This document shows positions 9,277 through 17,605 of a DNA stretch of 64,000 nucleotides, one piece after another. Source of the DNA: an uncultured bacterium (GTDB taxonomy: Bacteria > Verrucomicrobiota > Lentisphaeria > Victivallales > Victivallaceae); assembly GCA_900551245.1 (NCBI GenBank), contig URVC01000004.1, positions 1 to 64,000 on the forward strand, given 5' to 3'. The notes below the pieces were generated by a model. It saw nothing but the letters and a program-made list of their open reading frames with translations, had not been told where the DNA came from and ran no database searches. Made by a program: the position numbers and the translations under genes. Position 1 is the first letter of the stretch, and each line of letters starts with the position of its first letter.

Positions 9277-10050
9277 TCAATAATCGGAGCGGACGGGGAC
9301 GACATCGCTGACATACCATTTGTTCGGTTGAGGGAAGATATCGTGCATCTTTTCCGAACTGATACCGCGGGCACTGCCGTCGAGGAATCCCAGGTTGGCC
9401 AGCCGGTTATGATGGCAGGAGATGAACCCCTCCCCCTGTATGTTCCAGCTCATGATGGAAAAACTCTTCCAGGGATTGTTGCCGATTTCGTCATCCCCTT
9501 TCCGCGCATCCACTCCGTCGCCGAGCAGCCAGACCCGGGAGGGGGAGTTTTTCCGCACCTTGCTATTGGTGTAAACATTGACATACAACCCGCCGGGATT
9601 GCCGATTTTGGAACCGTCACGGGTGATGTCACGGTTGAACCCGTAACTGTAGACGGCGTCACTGTTGTTTTTCCAGGGCCGTTTCACCGTCTGGTTCGGG
9701 CAAAGGAAAACATCACTCACCGGCAGATATTTATCCTCCGCCAGCAGGTTTGACCAGAAGAAATTCGCCCGGAGCTGAGCCGCCATCATGAAGCCGCGGT
9801 AGTTGTCCGCATAGACCAGACAGGCCATCGTGCACTGCTTGATGTTGTTGAGGCACTGCGTCGCCTTCCCGCGCGCCCGCGCCTTGTTCAGAGCAGGCAG
9901 CAGCATGGCGGCCAGTATCGCGATGATCGCAATTACAATCAGAAGTTCGATAAGAGTGAATACACTCCGCTTCCCGTCAACCGGGCTGAGCCCGGTAAAC
10001 GCCATTCCATTCCGACGGTCGCCCTTCTTCACGAGAGTGCATCCTTTCAT
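9277..10050 (-). CDS. H-X9-DG pseudopilin-like protein (cassette 2)
   Basis: A 257-residue pseudopilin-like protein with a 30-residue leader, then FTLIELLIVIAIIAILAAML (F31, E35) and the conserved LLPALNKARARG. Position -1 is Val. The C-terminal half has H-N-R-L-A-N-L-G-F-L-D-G, the H-X9-DG motif. The ATG at 10050 is chosen because GAGGAG lies seven bases upstream and it clears the LacI stop by 10 bp; M16 would give a shorter leader but has a weaker ribosome binding site. It lies between the LacI gene and the 1221-residue glycosidase. An operator-like palindrome 70 bp upstream (10120-10139) suggests that it can be transcribed separately from lacI. Confidence 0.85.
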   Translation of the reverse strand: MKGCTLVKKGDRRNGMAFTGLSPVDGKRSVFTLIELLIVIAIIAILAAMLLPALNKARARGKATQCLNNIKQCTMACLVYADNYRGFMMAAQLRANFFWSNLLAEDKYLPVSDVFLCPNQTVKRPWKNNSDAVYSYGFNRDITRDGSKIGNPGGLYVNVYTNSKVRKNSPSRVWLLGDGVDARKGDDEIGNNPWKSFSIMSWNIQGEGFISCHHNRLANLGFLDGSARGISSEKMHDIFPQPNKWYVSDVVPVRSDY

Positions 10051-10060
10051 TTTTGACTCC

Positions 10061-11059
10061 TCAACGGGTTGAATTTCGAGGTATGACACGGGTTGGAATT
10101 ATGACATCGCGCCGTTCCATATTTCCAGTACTTGAAATACGCTCCAGCAAAAGCCGGGCGGCGGCGACGCCGGTATCGAACGGAGACTGTTCCACTGTCG
10201 TGAGGCGGGGGCGTACCAATTCGCACAACGGCAGGTTGCCGAAACCGGTCACGGCGACCTCTTCCGGCACTCGAAGTTTGAGATCCCACGCGGCATTGAG
10301 CGCCTCGCGGGCGAGATAATCGTTGAAGCAGACCAGCACCTCCGGGCGGTCGGAACGTTCCAGCAACGCGCGGGCGGTATCGTAGGCTCCCCGGAAGGAA
10401 CCGTCGGCAACGGTGAGCAGCGAGGCATCCACCGGGAGGTTGTGCTCGAACATCGCCTCCAGAAATCCCTGACGACGCTCCGCACCGGAACTGGTTTCAG
10501 GGAAGGAAATTACTCCGAAACGGCGATATCCTTTCCCGATCAGAAAAGTCACCAGATCATGCATTCCGCGGCGGTTGTCGCAACCGACATAATCGAAGTC
10601 ATGCCCCGGCCAGTGCTGGTCGATCGCCACAATCGGGCAGTGGATCGTACGAAGTTCCGCAAGCCGGTCGCCGGGCTCCGCCGATTCCGGCGGAAACAAC
10701 AGGATGCCGTCCACCCGCCGACGGGCAAACCGGCCGAGCAGTTCAACATTGTCCTTGACCAGCTTATCCCACTGGATCACAAAGGAATCATAATTGTTTT
10801 CATGAAGGATCTGCTGAATCCCCTCCATCACCTGACCGGCGAACTGGCAGCAGAAGTTGTTGTAGGCGATCCCGATACTGCGGCTCTGCCCGGTCTGCAT
10901 GCACTGCACAGCGGCATTGGGCTGGTAGCCGTATTTGCGCGCCACCTCCGTCACCCGCTCCACCGTCGCACGCCGGATTGCCGGATTTCCTTTCAACGCC
11001 TTGGAAACGGTCGATTCGGAAAGTCCGCAGATTCTTCCTATCTCTTTCAGGGAAATCAT
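10061..11059 (-). CDS. LacI-family transcriptional regulator (cassette 2)
   Basis: A 332-residue LacI/GalR protein. Residues 1-55 form the DNA-binding unit (SLKEIGRICGLSESTVSKAL plus hinge helix); ~60-332 form the periplasmic-binding-protein-like sensor, with recognisable segments such as VDGILLFPP, CFNDYLAREA and LTTVEQSPFDTGVAAA. The ligand is probably a sugar released by the downstream enzymes (inference). It heads a four-gene operon with the pseudopilin, glycosidase and esterase. Its promoter is overlapped by a perfect 20-bp palindrome (11112-11131) and the same element with one mismatch lies in its own 3' coding region (10120-10139), so autoregulation together with control of the downstream genes is likely. 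Confidence 0.88.
   Translation of the reverse strand: MISLKEIGRICGLSESTVSKALKGNPAIRRATVERVTEVARKYGYQPNAAVQCMQTGQSRSIGIAYNNFCCQFAGQVMEGIQQILHENNYDSFVIQWDKLVKDNVELLGRFARRRVDGILLFPPESAEPGDRLAELRTIHCPIVAIDQHWPGHDFDYVGCDNRRGMHDLVTFLIGKGYRRFGVISFPETSSGAERRQGFLEAMFEHNLPVDASLLTVADGSFRGAYDTARALLERSDRPEVLVCFNDYLAREALNAAWDLKLRVPEEVAVTGFGNLPLCELVRPRLTTVEQSPFDTGVAAARLLLERISSTGNMERRDVIIPTRVIPRNSTR
10098..10127 (-). promoter_or_regulatory. Candidate internal promoter before the pseudopilin gene
   Basis: On the minus strand TGGAAA (10127-10122) and CATAAT (10103-10098) are 18 bases apart, and the -35-like hexamer lies inside the operator copy at 10120-10139. The same arrangement, operator over -35 with TATAAT downstream, occurs at the lacI promoter. 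The boxes alone are weak; the matching geometry is the reason for listing them. Confidence 0.4.
10120..10139. promoter_or_regulatory. Second LacI operator copy (O2), inside lacI
   Basis: tatttccagtacttgaaata differs at one base (10126) from the perfect palindrome at 11112-11131, 992 bp away. It overlaps codons for ISSTGN near the end of the LacI protein and lies 70 bp before the pseudopilin start. A 19-of-20 match by chance at this place is very unlikely. Confidence 0.7.
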
Positions 11060-11091
11060 CGTGCATCACCTGCCTTTTTCTCTCTGTGTTA

Positions 11092-11119
11092 ATTATACTC
11101 AAAAAAAATAATATTTCAA
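11092..11119 (-). promoter_or_regulatory. Promoter of the LacI operon
   Basis: On the minus strand TTGAAA (11119-11114) and TATAAT (11097-11092) are 16 bases apart, about 33 bases before the lacI ATG. The -35 box lies within the palindrome at 11112-11131, so bound repressor would block polymerase. Confidence 0.75.
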
Positions 11120-11131
11120 GTACTTGAAATA
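11112..11131. promoter_or_regulatory. LacI-family operator (O1), perfect 20-bp palindrome
   Basis: tatttcaagtacttgaaata is a perfect inverted repeat of two 10-base arms, of the size and central symmetry typical of LacI-family operators although without the common central CG. It covers the -35 box of the lacI promoter. Assignment to the adjacent LacI protein is inference from position and from the second copy at 10120-10139. Confidence 0.78.
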
Positions 11132-11295
11132 ATTTTTTTCAAAAAATTTTTGATTCTCTTCCGACACCGGAGGAGCGGCCGGCACAAAGCTGCCGATGCA
11201 ACGGTAACACGTTTCCGGACAAAAAAAAGGAAAGGCGGCACCCCGCGTCTTGAAAAGCGTTCCTATCTCCTGTAAGTTATAGAGGAGACAAGACA

Positions 11296-12267
11296 ATGAG
11301 CGAAGAGTTGATTCCGGAATTCCAGCGGAAGAGGGCTCCGCACTCCGGCATGCCGATGACGCCGGAGGAGCGCGAGGCGACGATCCGCGAACTGCTGCCC
11401 GCCGAACTCCGGCAGGCGGCCGAGACGGAACTGGCCGCGCGGCGGCCGCTCACCGCCGGAACCATTCTGCTCTTCTGCTTCTTTCTGGCCCTCACCGCCG
11501 CCGCCATGCTTCTGACCTTTCCGCGCGAACGGTTCAGCCGAAAGCTTACGACGCCGGAATTCGCCGGCGAAGAGAGGGTCGACGACGGATACCGCGAACG
11601 GCTCGAGGCCGCCATCGCCGCCCGCGACGCCGGGGAGTTCCGCAAGTACGCCGCCCTGCTGCTCCAGCCGGGGCGCGAAATCCTCGCCTCGCGCTCGCCG
11701 GAAAAGGCGCGCGCCAACGAACGGCTGCTCGAACTCTATTTCAACTACTACCGCGGCAATCCCCGGAAACTGCTCGCGGAAACCGGCAAACTGCTCGCCT
11801 TCGATCCGGACTCCCTGCTCGGACGCACCGCCCGTGCCGGCGCCTTTCTGCCGGGAACGGAGTTCGCCGCTCTGCTCGTCACGCCGAAGGAGGAGCTGAA
11901 GGAGCGTTCCGCACAGGCGGCGGCACTGGTTCAGCCGCTCGCCGATCTTACCGGACTCCGGCCCGCCATGCGCAACCGGGTCACCCGGCTGCTCGCCCTC
12001 GCGCTCGCCGGAGAGTGGATCGCCGCCGGCTGCAAGGATGATCCCGGGGAACCCGGCTTCGACGAACGGGAACGCGCCCTCGCGCTCTGCCGCCGGTATC
12101 CGGCGGACCGCGAACTGGTCCGGCTCCGGCACGACATTCTCCAGCACATCTGGAGCTTCCCGTGGTTCTGGCGCACGCAGGTGGTCGAGGGGAGACGCAT
12201 CACCGCCGGGGAGCTGAAACGGGAGTTCTCCGAGTTGCAGACGTTGCTTGAGCGAGGTGAACCATGA
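11296..12267 (+). CDS. Single-pass membrane protein of unknown function
   Basis: A 323-residue protein I do not recognise. Residues 1-48 are charged and cytoplasmic-looking; a hydrophobic segment at ~52-72 (TAGTILLFCFFLALTAAAML) is the only membrane span; the remainder is Arg/Glu/Leu-rich and mostly helical, possibly tetratricopeptide-like (inference). AGAGGAGA about eight bases before the ATG supports the start. Its last codons overlap the next gene by 4 bp (ATGA), so the two are probably co-translated and work together. The upstream 230 bp is shared with the divergent LacI operon. Confidence 0.6.
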   Translation: MSEELIPEFQRKRAPHSGMPMTPEEREATIRELLPAELRQAAETELAARRPLTAGTILLFCFFLALTAAAMLLTFPRERFSRKLTTPEFAGEERVDDGYRERLEAAIAARDAGEFRKYAALLLQPGREILASRSPEKARANERLLELYFNYYRGNPRKLLAETGKLLAFDPDSLLGRTARAGAFLPGTEFAALLVTPKEELKERSAQAAALVQPLADLTGLRPAMRNRVTRLLALALAGEWIAAGCKDDPGEPGFDERERALALCRRYPADRELVRLRHDILQHIWSFPWFWRTQVVEGRRITAGELKREFSELQTLLERGEP

Positions 12268-13385
12268 GCATCCTCCAACGATTTCTCCGCGCCGCCGTAC
12301 CGGAACGGTTCCGCCCGCACGCCGGGGTGAGGAGTTTCACCGATCCGAATTTCTTTCTGGTGATTTTATTGCAGTTCGCCTCGTGCGTGTGCTTCATCCG
12401 CGACCCGTGGTTCGGCCGGTTCTTCTTCACGTTCGAAACCAATCTGCTGATCGCCCTTCTGGCTCTGGTGATCGTCGCCTCGTTCGCCTGGGAGGAGTCC
12501 CGGCTCGGTTCGCCGCGCGGCGCCAATCTGCTGCTTCACTTCACGCTTCTGGTTCCCTTTACGATGTTCCTCACCCGGCTCTTCGGAGCGTCGCCCGCCC
12601 GCGCCTTCGACAGTTCGCTCTTCGGCCTCCTCCGGGAACGGGTGGCGGAGCTGGGCGGCTTCCTCGGCATCAACCAGCAGGTGCCGGAATTTCTCAAAGA
12701 TCTCTTCGTCTCACCGCTCCTGCCGCTGACGGTGCTGGCGGTGCTCGCCGGATGCTGTTTCCGGCGGCCCGCACTGCGCTTCGGATTTCTGTTCCTCGTT
12801 CTGGCCGCCGGATTTCTCGCCGCCCTGAAAGCGCCGGAGGGGAGCGCTCTCTATTGTTTTGCGGCCACGGCGGCACTCGGTGCGGCGTTGCTGCTCCAGA
12901 GCAATCCCGCGGCAAACGCCATCGCCTGCGGCCGGATTCTCCGCGAACTTGAACGCGAAACGGACCGCGCCGCCTACCGGGCCAAACTGCGCATCGCCAC
13001 GGAAACCCTCCGGAGGAAAGAACTCGACGCCGACACCGCGGTGCGGCTGACCCGGGACGAGTATCCCGATGTGTCCGCAACGGAACTCCGGGCGATCACC
13101 GCCCAACTGACCGGCGACCTGGTCACGCTTCACCGCCTGCTCGAACTGCGCGGCGACCGCGGCGGAACCATCCTCACCACCTGCCCCGAACTCGGTACGG
13201 AAAATCTCCTGCTGCGGGGGGTGGCGGAAGTTCCCCGGCTGCTGTTCGCACTGTGCTTCGCCCTGCTCTGGATCATCTCGCCGGTGGATCTTATTCCGGA
13301 CGCGATTCCCTTTGTCGGGACGCTCGACGACGCCGCCGTCGCCATTCTGGCGGCACTCTCCTTCCGGCGGCCGTTCCGGGGCTGA
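12264..13385 (+). CDS. Polytopic membrane protein with C-terminal DUF1232 domain
   Basis: A 373-residue protein with hydrophobic segments near residues 30-50, 55-75, 85-105, 150-170, 173-190 and 195-212, then a soluble helical stretch (~215-315) and a last hydrophobic unit with WIISPVDLIPDAIPFVGTLDD, the signature of DUF1232 (YkvA-type) domains. The function of that domain is unknown. It overlaps the upstream single-pass membrane protein by 4 bp, which suggests one membrane complex. Three bases separate its stop from the end of the convergent gene at 13389. Confidence 0.65.
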   Translation: MSILQRFLRAAVPERFRPHAGVRSFTDPNFFLVILLQFASCVCFIRDPWFGRFFFTFETNLLIALLALVIVASFAWEESRLGSPRGANLLLHFTLLVPFTMFLTRLFGASPARAFDSSLFGLLRERVAELGGFLGINQQVPEFLKDLFVSPLLPLTVLAVLAGCCFRRPALRFGFLFLVLAAGFLAALKAPEGSALYCFAATAALGAALLLQSNPAANAIACGRILRELERETDRAAYRAKLRIATETLRRKELDADTAVRLTRDEYPDVSATELRAITAQLTGDLVTLHRLLELRGDRGGTILTTCPELGTENLLLRGVAEVPRLLFALCFALLWIISPVDLIPDAIPFVGTLDDAAVAILAALSFRRPFRG

Positions 13386-13388
13386 ATC

Positions 13389-13964
13389 TCAGCAGAAGAT
13401 GAAGACCAGCGCCAGCGCGAGAATCAGCGCGCCGGCCAGCAGAAAGAGTCCGACCGGCAGCGCCTCCAGAAAGAGGCGGCCGAACCCTTTTGCCTCCGGC
13501 TCCCCTCCCCCGGCTCTCCCGGTCACCGCGCCGGTGTGAAGTCCGAATGCGGCGGAGCGGCCGGATGCCTGAAAGTACTCAATCCGGAGCCGTTCCAGCG
13601 CCTTCGCTTGGTCCGGCGCGGAAGAGAGGCGCGAAAACTCCTCGGAGACCCGGTTCAGCACCTCCTGAAACTTCTCCAGCTCCCGCACGCGCACACTGAG
13701 CAGCTCCAGCTCCGCGGAGACTGCCGCCTGATCGCGCGCAATCCGCCCCTGCAGGTCGCGCCGCCCCCGCTCCAATTCATCGCTCCGGCCGACCGGCGTG
13801 CGGCTGGCAAGAGGGGTCGGCGGCGGCTGGATGGCCGGTGACGCCGCCCGGGGCGCGGGATCCAGCTGGGGATCCGCCGCGGCCGCTTCGGTTGTTTTCG
13901 CATACTGTTTGAGCCGGTCGCGGATATCGACCAGATTGTCGCTGATGTAGTCGCGTCGTGCCAT
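13389..13964 (-). CDS. Coiled-coil protein with C-terminal membrane anchor
   Basis: A 191-residue protein of unknown function. It has a short N-terminal helix (RRDYISDNLVDIRDRLKQYA), a Pro/Ala-rich linker (~32-62), a long charged helix with coiled-coil character (~65-125), a Gly/Ala-rich stretch and one C-terminal hydrophobic segment (~170-190) ending in IFC. The layout suggests a tail-anchored membrane protein. The ATG at 13964 (MARRD) is preferred to the TTG/ATG-poor extension to 14003. It is transcribed away from mtaB and ends three bases from the DUF1232 gene. Confidence 0.5.
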   Translation of the reverse strand: MARRDYISDNLVDIRDRLKQYAKTTEAAAADPQLDPAPRAASPAIQPPPTPLASRTPVGRSDELERGRRDLQGRIARDQAAVSAELELLSVRVRELEKFQEVLNRVSEEFSRLSSAPDQAKALERLRIEYFQASGRSAAFGLHTGAVTGRAGGGEPEAKGFGRLFLEALPVGLFLLAGALILALALVFIFC

Positions 13965-13991
13965 GCCGTTTCCCGTCGGTTGATCGTTCCA

Positions 13992-14020
13992 TTTCGTTAT
14001 CATGCGGCTATTAATATAAT
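13992..14020 (+). promoter_or_regulatory. Possible promoter of mtaB
   Basis: A perfect TATAAT at 14015-14020 lies in an AT-rich gap upstream of mtaB, with no good -35 at 16-18 bases (TTTCGT at 13992-13997). The leader would be about 75 bases. The gap 13965-14100 otherwise holds nothing recognisable. Confidence 0.4.
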
Positions 14021-14100
14021 GCGGAAGAGCTCCCGGTGCAAGAAAAAGCGCCGCACACGGGTTGAAAAATCCGATTCCGGTTCTATCTTATGCGGAGGAA

Positions 14101-15429
14101 ATGGGAACTGTCATCTTGAAAAAAACCGCTTACATTCACACCCTCGGCTGCCGCCTGAATTCGGCGGACAGCGCCCTGCTGGTCTCCCGGCTCGCCGCCG
14201 ACGGCTACGAGATCGTCGACTCCGCCCGGAACGCTTCGCTCATCGTGATCAACAGCTGCACGGTCACCGCGGAAGCGGCGCGCAAGAGCCGCCAGGCGGT
14301 TCGGAAGTTCCGTCAGCAGGAGGAGAACGCGACCATCGTGGTCACCGGCTGCAGTGCCGAACTTGACCGGGCGGCCTTTCTCGCCGACGGCGCCGCCGAC
14401 CTCGTCCTCACCAATCCGGAAAAACGGGAGATCGTGCCGTCGATCGAAGCCTTTCTGCGCGAAGGAAAAAAGCAAGGCGGTGTCTGCAAAAGTCTGGATC
14501 AGCCGGTCGAACCGTTCACGGAACGCGCCACCGCCGAATTCCCCTTCCGCAGCCGCGCCTTTCTGAAGATTCAGGAGGGATGCAACAACTTCTGCACCTA
14601 CTGCATCGTCCCCTACGCCCGGGGGCCGGAGCGCTCCCGCAGTTTCGACGAGGTGCTCGCCGACTGCCGCCGCGCGATCGAAGCGGGATACCCCGAACTG
14701 GTGCTGACCGGCGTCAACACCTGCGCCTACTCCGATTCCGGCCGCGATCTCGGCGCGCTGGTTCACGCAGTCGCCGCGCTCGACGGGGAGTTCCGCATCC
14801 GGCTGAGTTCGACCGAACCGCATCCGGCCAACCGCTCTCTGCTCGACGTGATGGCTTCCGAACCGCGGGTCTGCCGTTTCCTCCACCTCGCACTCCAGAG
14901 CGGATGCGACCGCACCCTGCGGGCAATGAACCGCCATTACAGCTGCAGTGACTATGCGGAATTCGTCGAAGAGGCGCGGAAACGGATTCCGGGAATTCAC
15001 ATCGGCAGCGATCTCATCGTCGGCTTCCCGGGCGAAACCGACGCGAATTTTGCCGAGAGCCTCGCCTTCGTCGAGTCGATGCAGTTCGCCAACCTTCATG
15101 TCTTTACATACTCGCCCCGCAGCGGCACCCCGGCGGCCTCGCTCCCCGGACGCATTTCCGCCGCGGCCGCCAAAGAGCGGCACAACCGGATGCAGGCCGC
15201 GGCGGACCGTTCGAAACGCCGCTTTGCGGAATCCCAGCTCGGGCAGACGCTCCCGGTGATTTTCGAGACGGTGGATCGCAACGGATTCGCCCACGGCTGG
15301 AGCGATAACTATCTGGCGGTGCGCCTTCCGGCGGAGCTTGCCGGCAAGGGCGGAATCCGGCAGGTTCCGGCCACGCGCGAGACGCTGACGCTTCTTGCGG
15401 GCGCCGAAAGGGAAGCGGTCGAAGAGTGA
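14101..15429 (+). CDS. mtaB: tRNA (t6A37) methylthiotransferase MtaB
   Basis: A 442-residue radical-SAM methylthiotransferase that adds a methylthio group to N6-threonylcarbamoyladenosine at tRNA position 37. The N-terminal domain has its three iron-sulfur cysteines in TLGCRLN, INSCTVT and VTGCSAE; the radical-SAM cluster is C161-x3-C165-x2-C168. NSCTVTAEAARKSRQ and the C-terminal GWSDNYLAV point to the MtaB branch and not to MiaB or RimO. The ATG at 14101 follows GGAGGAA almost directly, a tight spacing; a TTG at 14116 is an alternative and the TTG at 14062 is unlikely. Its 3' end lies 8 bp from the convergent AraC gene. Confidence 0.88.
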   Translation: MGTVILKKTAYIHTLGCRLNSADSALLVSRLAADGYEIVDSARNASLIVINSCTVTAEAARKSRQAVRKFRQQEENATIVVTGCSAELDRAAFLADGAADLVLTNPEKREIVPSIEAFLREGKKQGGVCKSLDQPVEPFTERATAEFPFRSRAFLKIQEGCNNFCTYCIVPYARGPERSRSFDEVLADCRRAIEAGYPELVLTGVNTCAYSDSGRDLGALVHAVAALDGEFRIRLSSTEPHPANRSLLDVMASEPRVCRFLHLALQSGCDRTLRAMNRHYSCSDYAEFVEEARKRIPGIHIGSDLIVGFPGETDANFAESLAFVESMQFANLHVFTYSPRSGTPAASLPGRISAAAAKERHNRMQAAADRSKRRFAESQLGQTLPVIFETVDRNGFAHGWSDNYLAVRLPAELAGKGGIRQVPATRETLTLLAGAEREAVEE

Positions 15430-15437
15430 CGGCACCC

Positions 15438-16229
15438 TCACTCGCTCCGATAAAATTCCCGGCGGTAGGCGCCGGGCGACACCCCGTAGCGCTGTTTGAA
15501 GAGGTGAGAGAAATAGTATTCGTCACCGATGCCGACCGCTTCGGCGACGGCGGCGAGCGTCTCACGGGAGGAGATCAGCATCCGTGCGGCCTGTTCCAGC
15601 CGGAGCCGGATCAGAAACTGCCGGGGCGATGAGCCGAAGTACTGCCGGAACAGCCGCCGGAAATGGGTCAGCCCGACGTGGAGCCGGGTGGCGGCTTCGG
15701 CGAAGTTCCACTCCTGCTCCGGATGGCGTCGCATCGCGTCGCCGAGTTCGTCGAGCAGCGGCAGCTGCCACGCCTGAAGCCGCCGGGCGGGCGCCTGCTC
15801 GTGGAGCTGGAGCAGAAGCCCCTCCAGGAGCCACCCCGCGCGCGCATGCGATGCGGGCCCGGCATGAATCGCCTCGCTGGTCTCCTCCATCGCCTGCCGG
15901 AAGCGGTCGACGTGGGTAATCCGGATCGGTTCCGGCGCCATCGGCAGCAGGCCGTGCTCGATGTAGCGGCCGACGGCGGCGCCGTTGAAGCAGATCACCC
16001 GGTAGTGGTGCGGCCTCGCTCCGGCGAGTTCATATTCGAAGCGGCAGCCGGGATGGGTGATGAAGACCCAGGCGCCTTCGAGTTCGAGCATTTCTCCATC
16101 GCCGATGCGCAGCCGGAGCCGGCCGGAACGGTTGAACTGGATTCCGTAATAGATCGGCACATGACAGCGGCGGTGAAAATCCGGCACCGGCGACGCCAGC
16201 GCGAAGAAGAGGTCGTCGTAATAATCCAT
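15438..16229 (-). CDS. AraC-family transcriptional regulator
   Basis: A 263-residue regulator. The N-terminal ~150 residues look like an AraC-type cupin arm (YYGIQFNRSGRLRLRIGDGE, ITHPGCRFEYELAG); the C-terminal ~100 form the double helix-turn-helix, ending FSHLFKQRYGVSPGAYRREF. The ATG at 16229 has AAAGGGA about nine bases upstream, better than the longer frame from 16256. It stands alone, divergent from the LacI / pseudopilin / glycosidase cassette and convergent with mtaB. Its target is not evident; the divergent cassette is a candidate. Its promoter contains an inverted repeat at 16282-16296. Confidence 0.85.
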   Translation of the reverse strand: MDYYDDLFFALASPVPDFHRRCHVPIYYGIQFNRSGRLRLRIGDGEMLELEGAWVFITHPGCRFEYELAGARPHHYRVICFNGAAVGRYIEHGLLPMAPEPIRITHVDRFRQAMEETSEAIHAGPASHARAGWLLEGLLLQLHEQAPARRLQAWQLPLLDELGDAMRRHPEQEWNFAEAATRLHVGLTHFRRLFRQYFGSSPRQFLIRLRLEQAARMLISSRETLAAVAEAVGIGDEYYFSHLFKQRYGVSPGAYRREFYRSE

Positions 16230-16276
16230 TCCGGCATTCCCTTTCAACAAAAACAAGCCTCTGTTCTGCTCATTTT

Positions 16277-16306
16277 ATAATAGAATCCCGGATTCTGAAA
16301 ATACAA
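16277..16306 (-). promoter_or_regulatory. Promoter of the AraC gene with an inverted repeat in its spacer
   Basis: On the minus strand TTGTAT (16306-16301) and TATTAT (16282-16277) are 18 bases apart. Between them lies the perfect inverted repeat AGAATCC-C-GGATTCT (16282-16296). Its place between -35 and -10 makes it a likely protein-binding site, though the binder is unknown. Confidence 0.55.
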
Positions 16307-16495
16307 ATCATATCGGGAACCTCCATTTCGTCCCTGAAAAAAATACCGCCGGAACAATCGACAGGATCCCCGTTTCAGCCGCCGATTCCCGGCTCTTTTC
16401 CCTGCCGTTCGATCACGACCCTTTCGGGATCTTGGCGACTGCAATCAATTTAAAAATTATTAAAAATTTATTTTTTAATATTTATCAAATAACCA

Positions 16496-16524
16496 TTGAC
16501 AATAAAAAATCCCTGTGGTATAAT
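16496..16524 (+). promoter_or_regulatory. Consensus sigma-70 promoter of LacI cassette 3
   Basis: TTGACA (16496-16501), exactly 17 bases, TATAAT (16519-16524): a full-consensus promoter. The 50 bases upstream are almost pure A/T and may act as an UP element. Transcription would start near 16531, ruling out the long reading frame that opens at 16496. Confidence 0.88.
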
Positions 16525-16561
16525 TAAAGAAAGAAAAAATACGAAATACCGGAACCGAAGA

Positions 16562-17563
16562 ATGACCACTCCCAGAAAACCGCGAAACTTAACCGATCTG
16601 GCCAGACAGATGAACGTCACCGCCGCAACCGTGTCGCTGGCGTTGCGGAACTCGCCCCTGCTGTCGGCGGAGGTGCGGGAGAAGATTCAGCGGACAGCGG
16701 CGGAGCTGGAGTTCTCACCCCGCGCCTACACCCGCCGGACCAAGTCGAACCGTGTCAAGGAAAAGTCCGGCCTCGGACCGGTGATGCTGCTGCTCGACGA
16801 TCACGGCGAAGAGGATCCGGTCCGGGACGGCATCATGCCGGTCGTATCGCAGAATCTGAGCCGGTACGGCCTCGAGCATCAGTACATCAACCAGAGCCGG
16901 TTGCGGGAAAACCCCGAGCTGCTGAAAGAGTTCAAGGGAATTGTCTTCTGCAATGATCTCAAGGGGATTCAGCTGCCGGAGAACTATCCCGGGGTCCAGG
17001 TTTTCGGCTGGGAAGCGCGGGGTCCGGCACTCGATCGAATCACGACCAACGACGATGAAATCGTATCGCTCGCCGTCGAGTATCTCTGCCGTGCCGGTGT
17101 GAAGCGGGCGGTCATCATCTGGCAGCGGAACATGGTCCAGATTCCCCGGCACCCCCGCATCGCCTGCTTCCTGGAACGGATGAACGAACTCGGCATTCAG
17201 GCGGCCCCCATGCCCTTCGACCGGGAAGAGCCGGATTTCTCCGGCCGCATGAAGGAGCTGATCTCTTCCGGCGATGACCGGATCGGATTTTTCGGATTCA
17301 ACGCTCTCTGCGGCGTCAAACTCTGCTGTGCGCTGGAGAGTCTCGGCCTGTTGCGGAAATATTCGCCGCACAGCGTTCTTGTTTGTGACAAATCGTTGCT
17401 TCTGAATGGATTTTTCCCACGTCCGGCCATGATCGATCTCAATTTGCCCGCCATGGCGGAACGCGCTGTAAATCTGCTGATCGGGCGGCTTGGCAAACCG
17501 GAGTACCCCGGCATTCTCATGCTGCAATCCCCCCGGTTGCTGCTCTCTCAGGAACAACTGTAA
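16562..17563 (+). CDS. LacI-family transcriptional regulator (cassette 3)
   Basis: A 333-residue LacI/GalR-type protein: DNA-binding part in residues ~8-65 (NLTDLARQMNVTAATVSLAL), then a divergent periplasmic-binding-like sensor with VMLLLDDHGEEDPV, RITTNDDEIVSLAVEYL and a short C terminus. The ATG at 16562 follows the consensus promoter at 16496-16524; its ribosome binding site (GGAACCGAAG) is weak. It is the first gene of a LacI / pseudopilin / glycosidase operon with gaps of 42 and 53 bp. With so strong a promoter it is probably repressed by its own product (inference), but I found no palindrome comparable to that of the other LacI gene. Confidence 0.85.
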   Translation: MTTPRKPRNLTDLARQMNVTAATVSLALRNSPLLSAEVREKIQRTAAELEFSPRAYTRRTKSNRVKEKSGLGPVMLLLDDHGEEDPVRDGIMPVVSQNLSRYGLEHQYINQSRLRENPELLKEFKGIVFCNDLKGIQLPENYPGVQVFGWEARGPALDRITTNDDEIVSLAVEYLCRAGVKRAVIIWQRNMVQIPRHPRIACFLERMNELGIQAAPMPFDREEPDFSGRMKELISSGDDRIGFFGFNALCGVKLCCALESLGLLRKYSPHSVLVCDKSLLLNGFFPRPAMIDLNLPAMAERAVNLLIGRLGKPEYPGILMLQSPRLLLSQEQL

Positions 17564-17605
17564 TTCCCCCGCTTCAACCATAACCTTAACACAAGGAAAT
17601 GCAAC

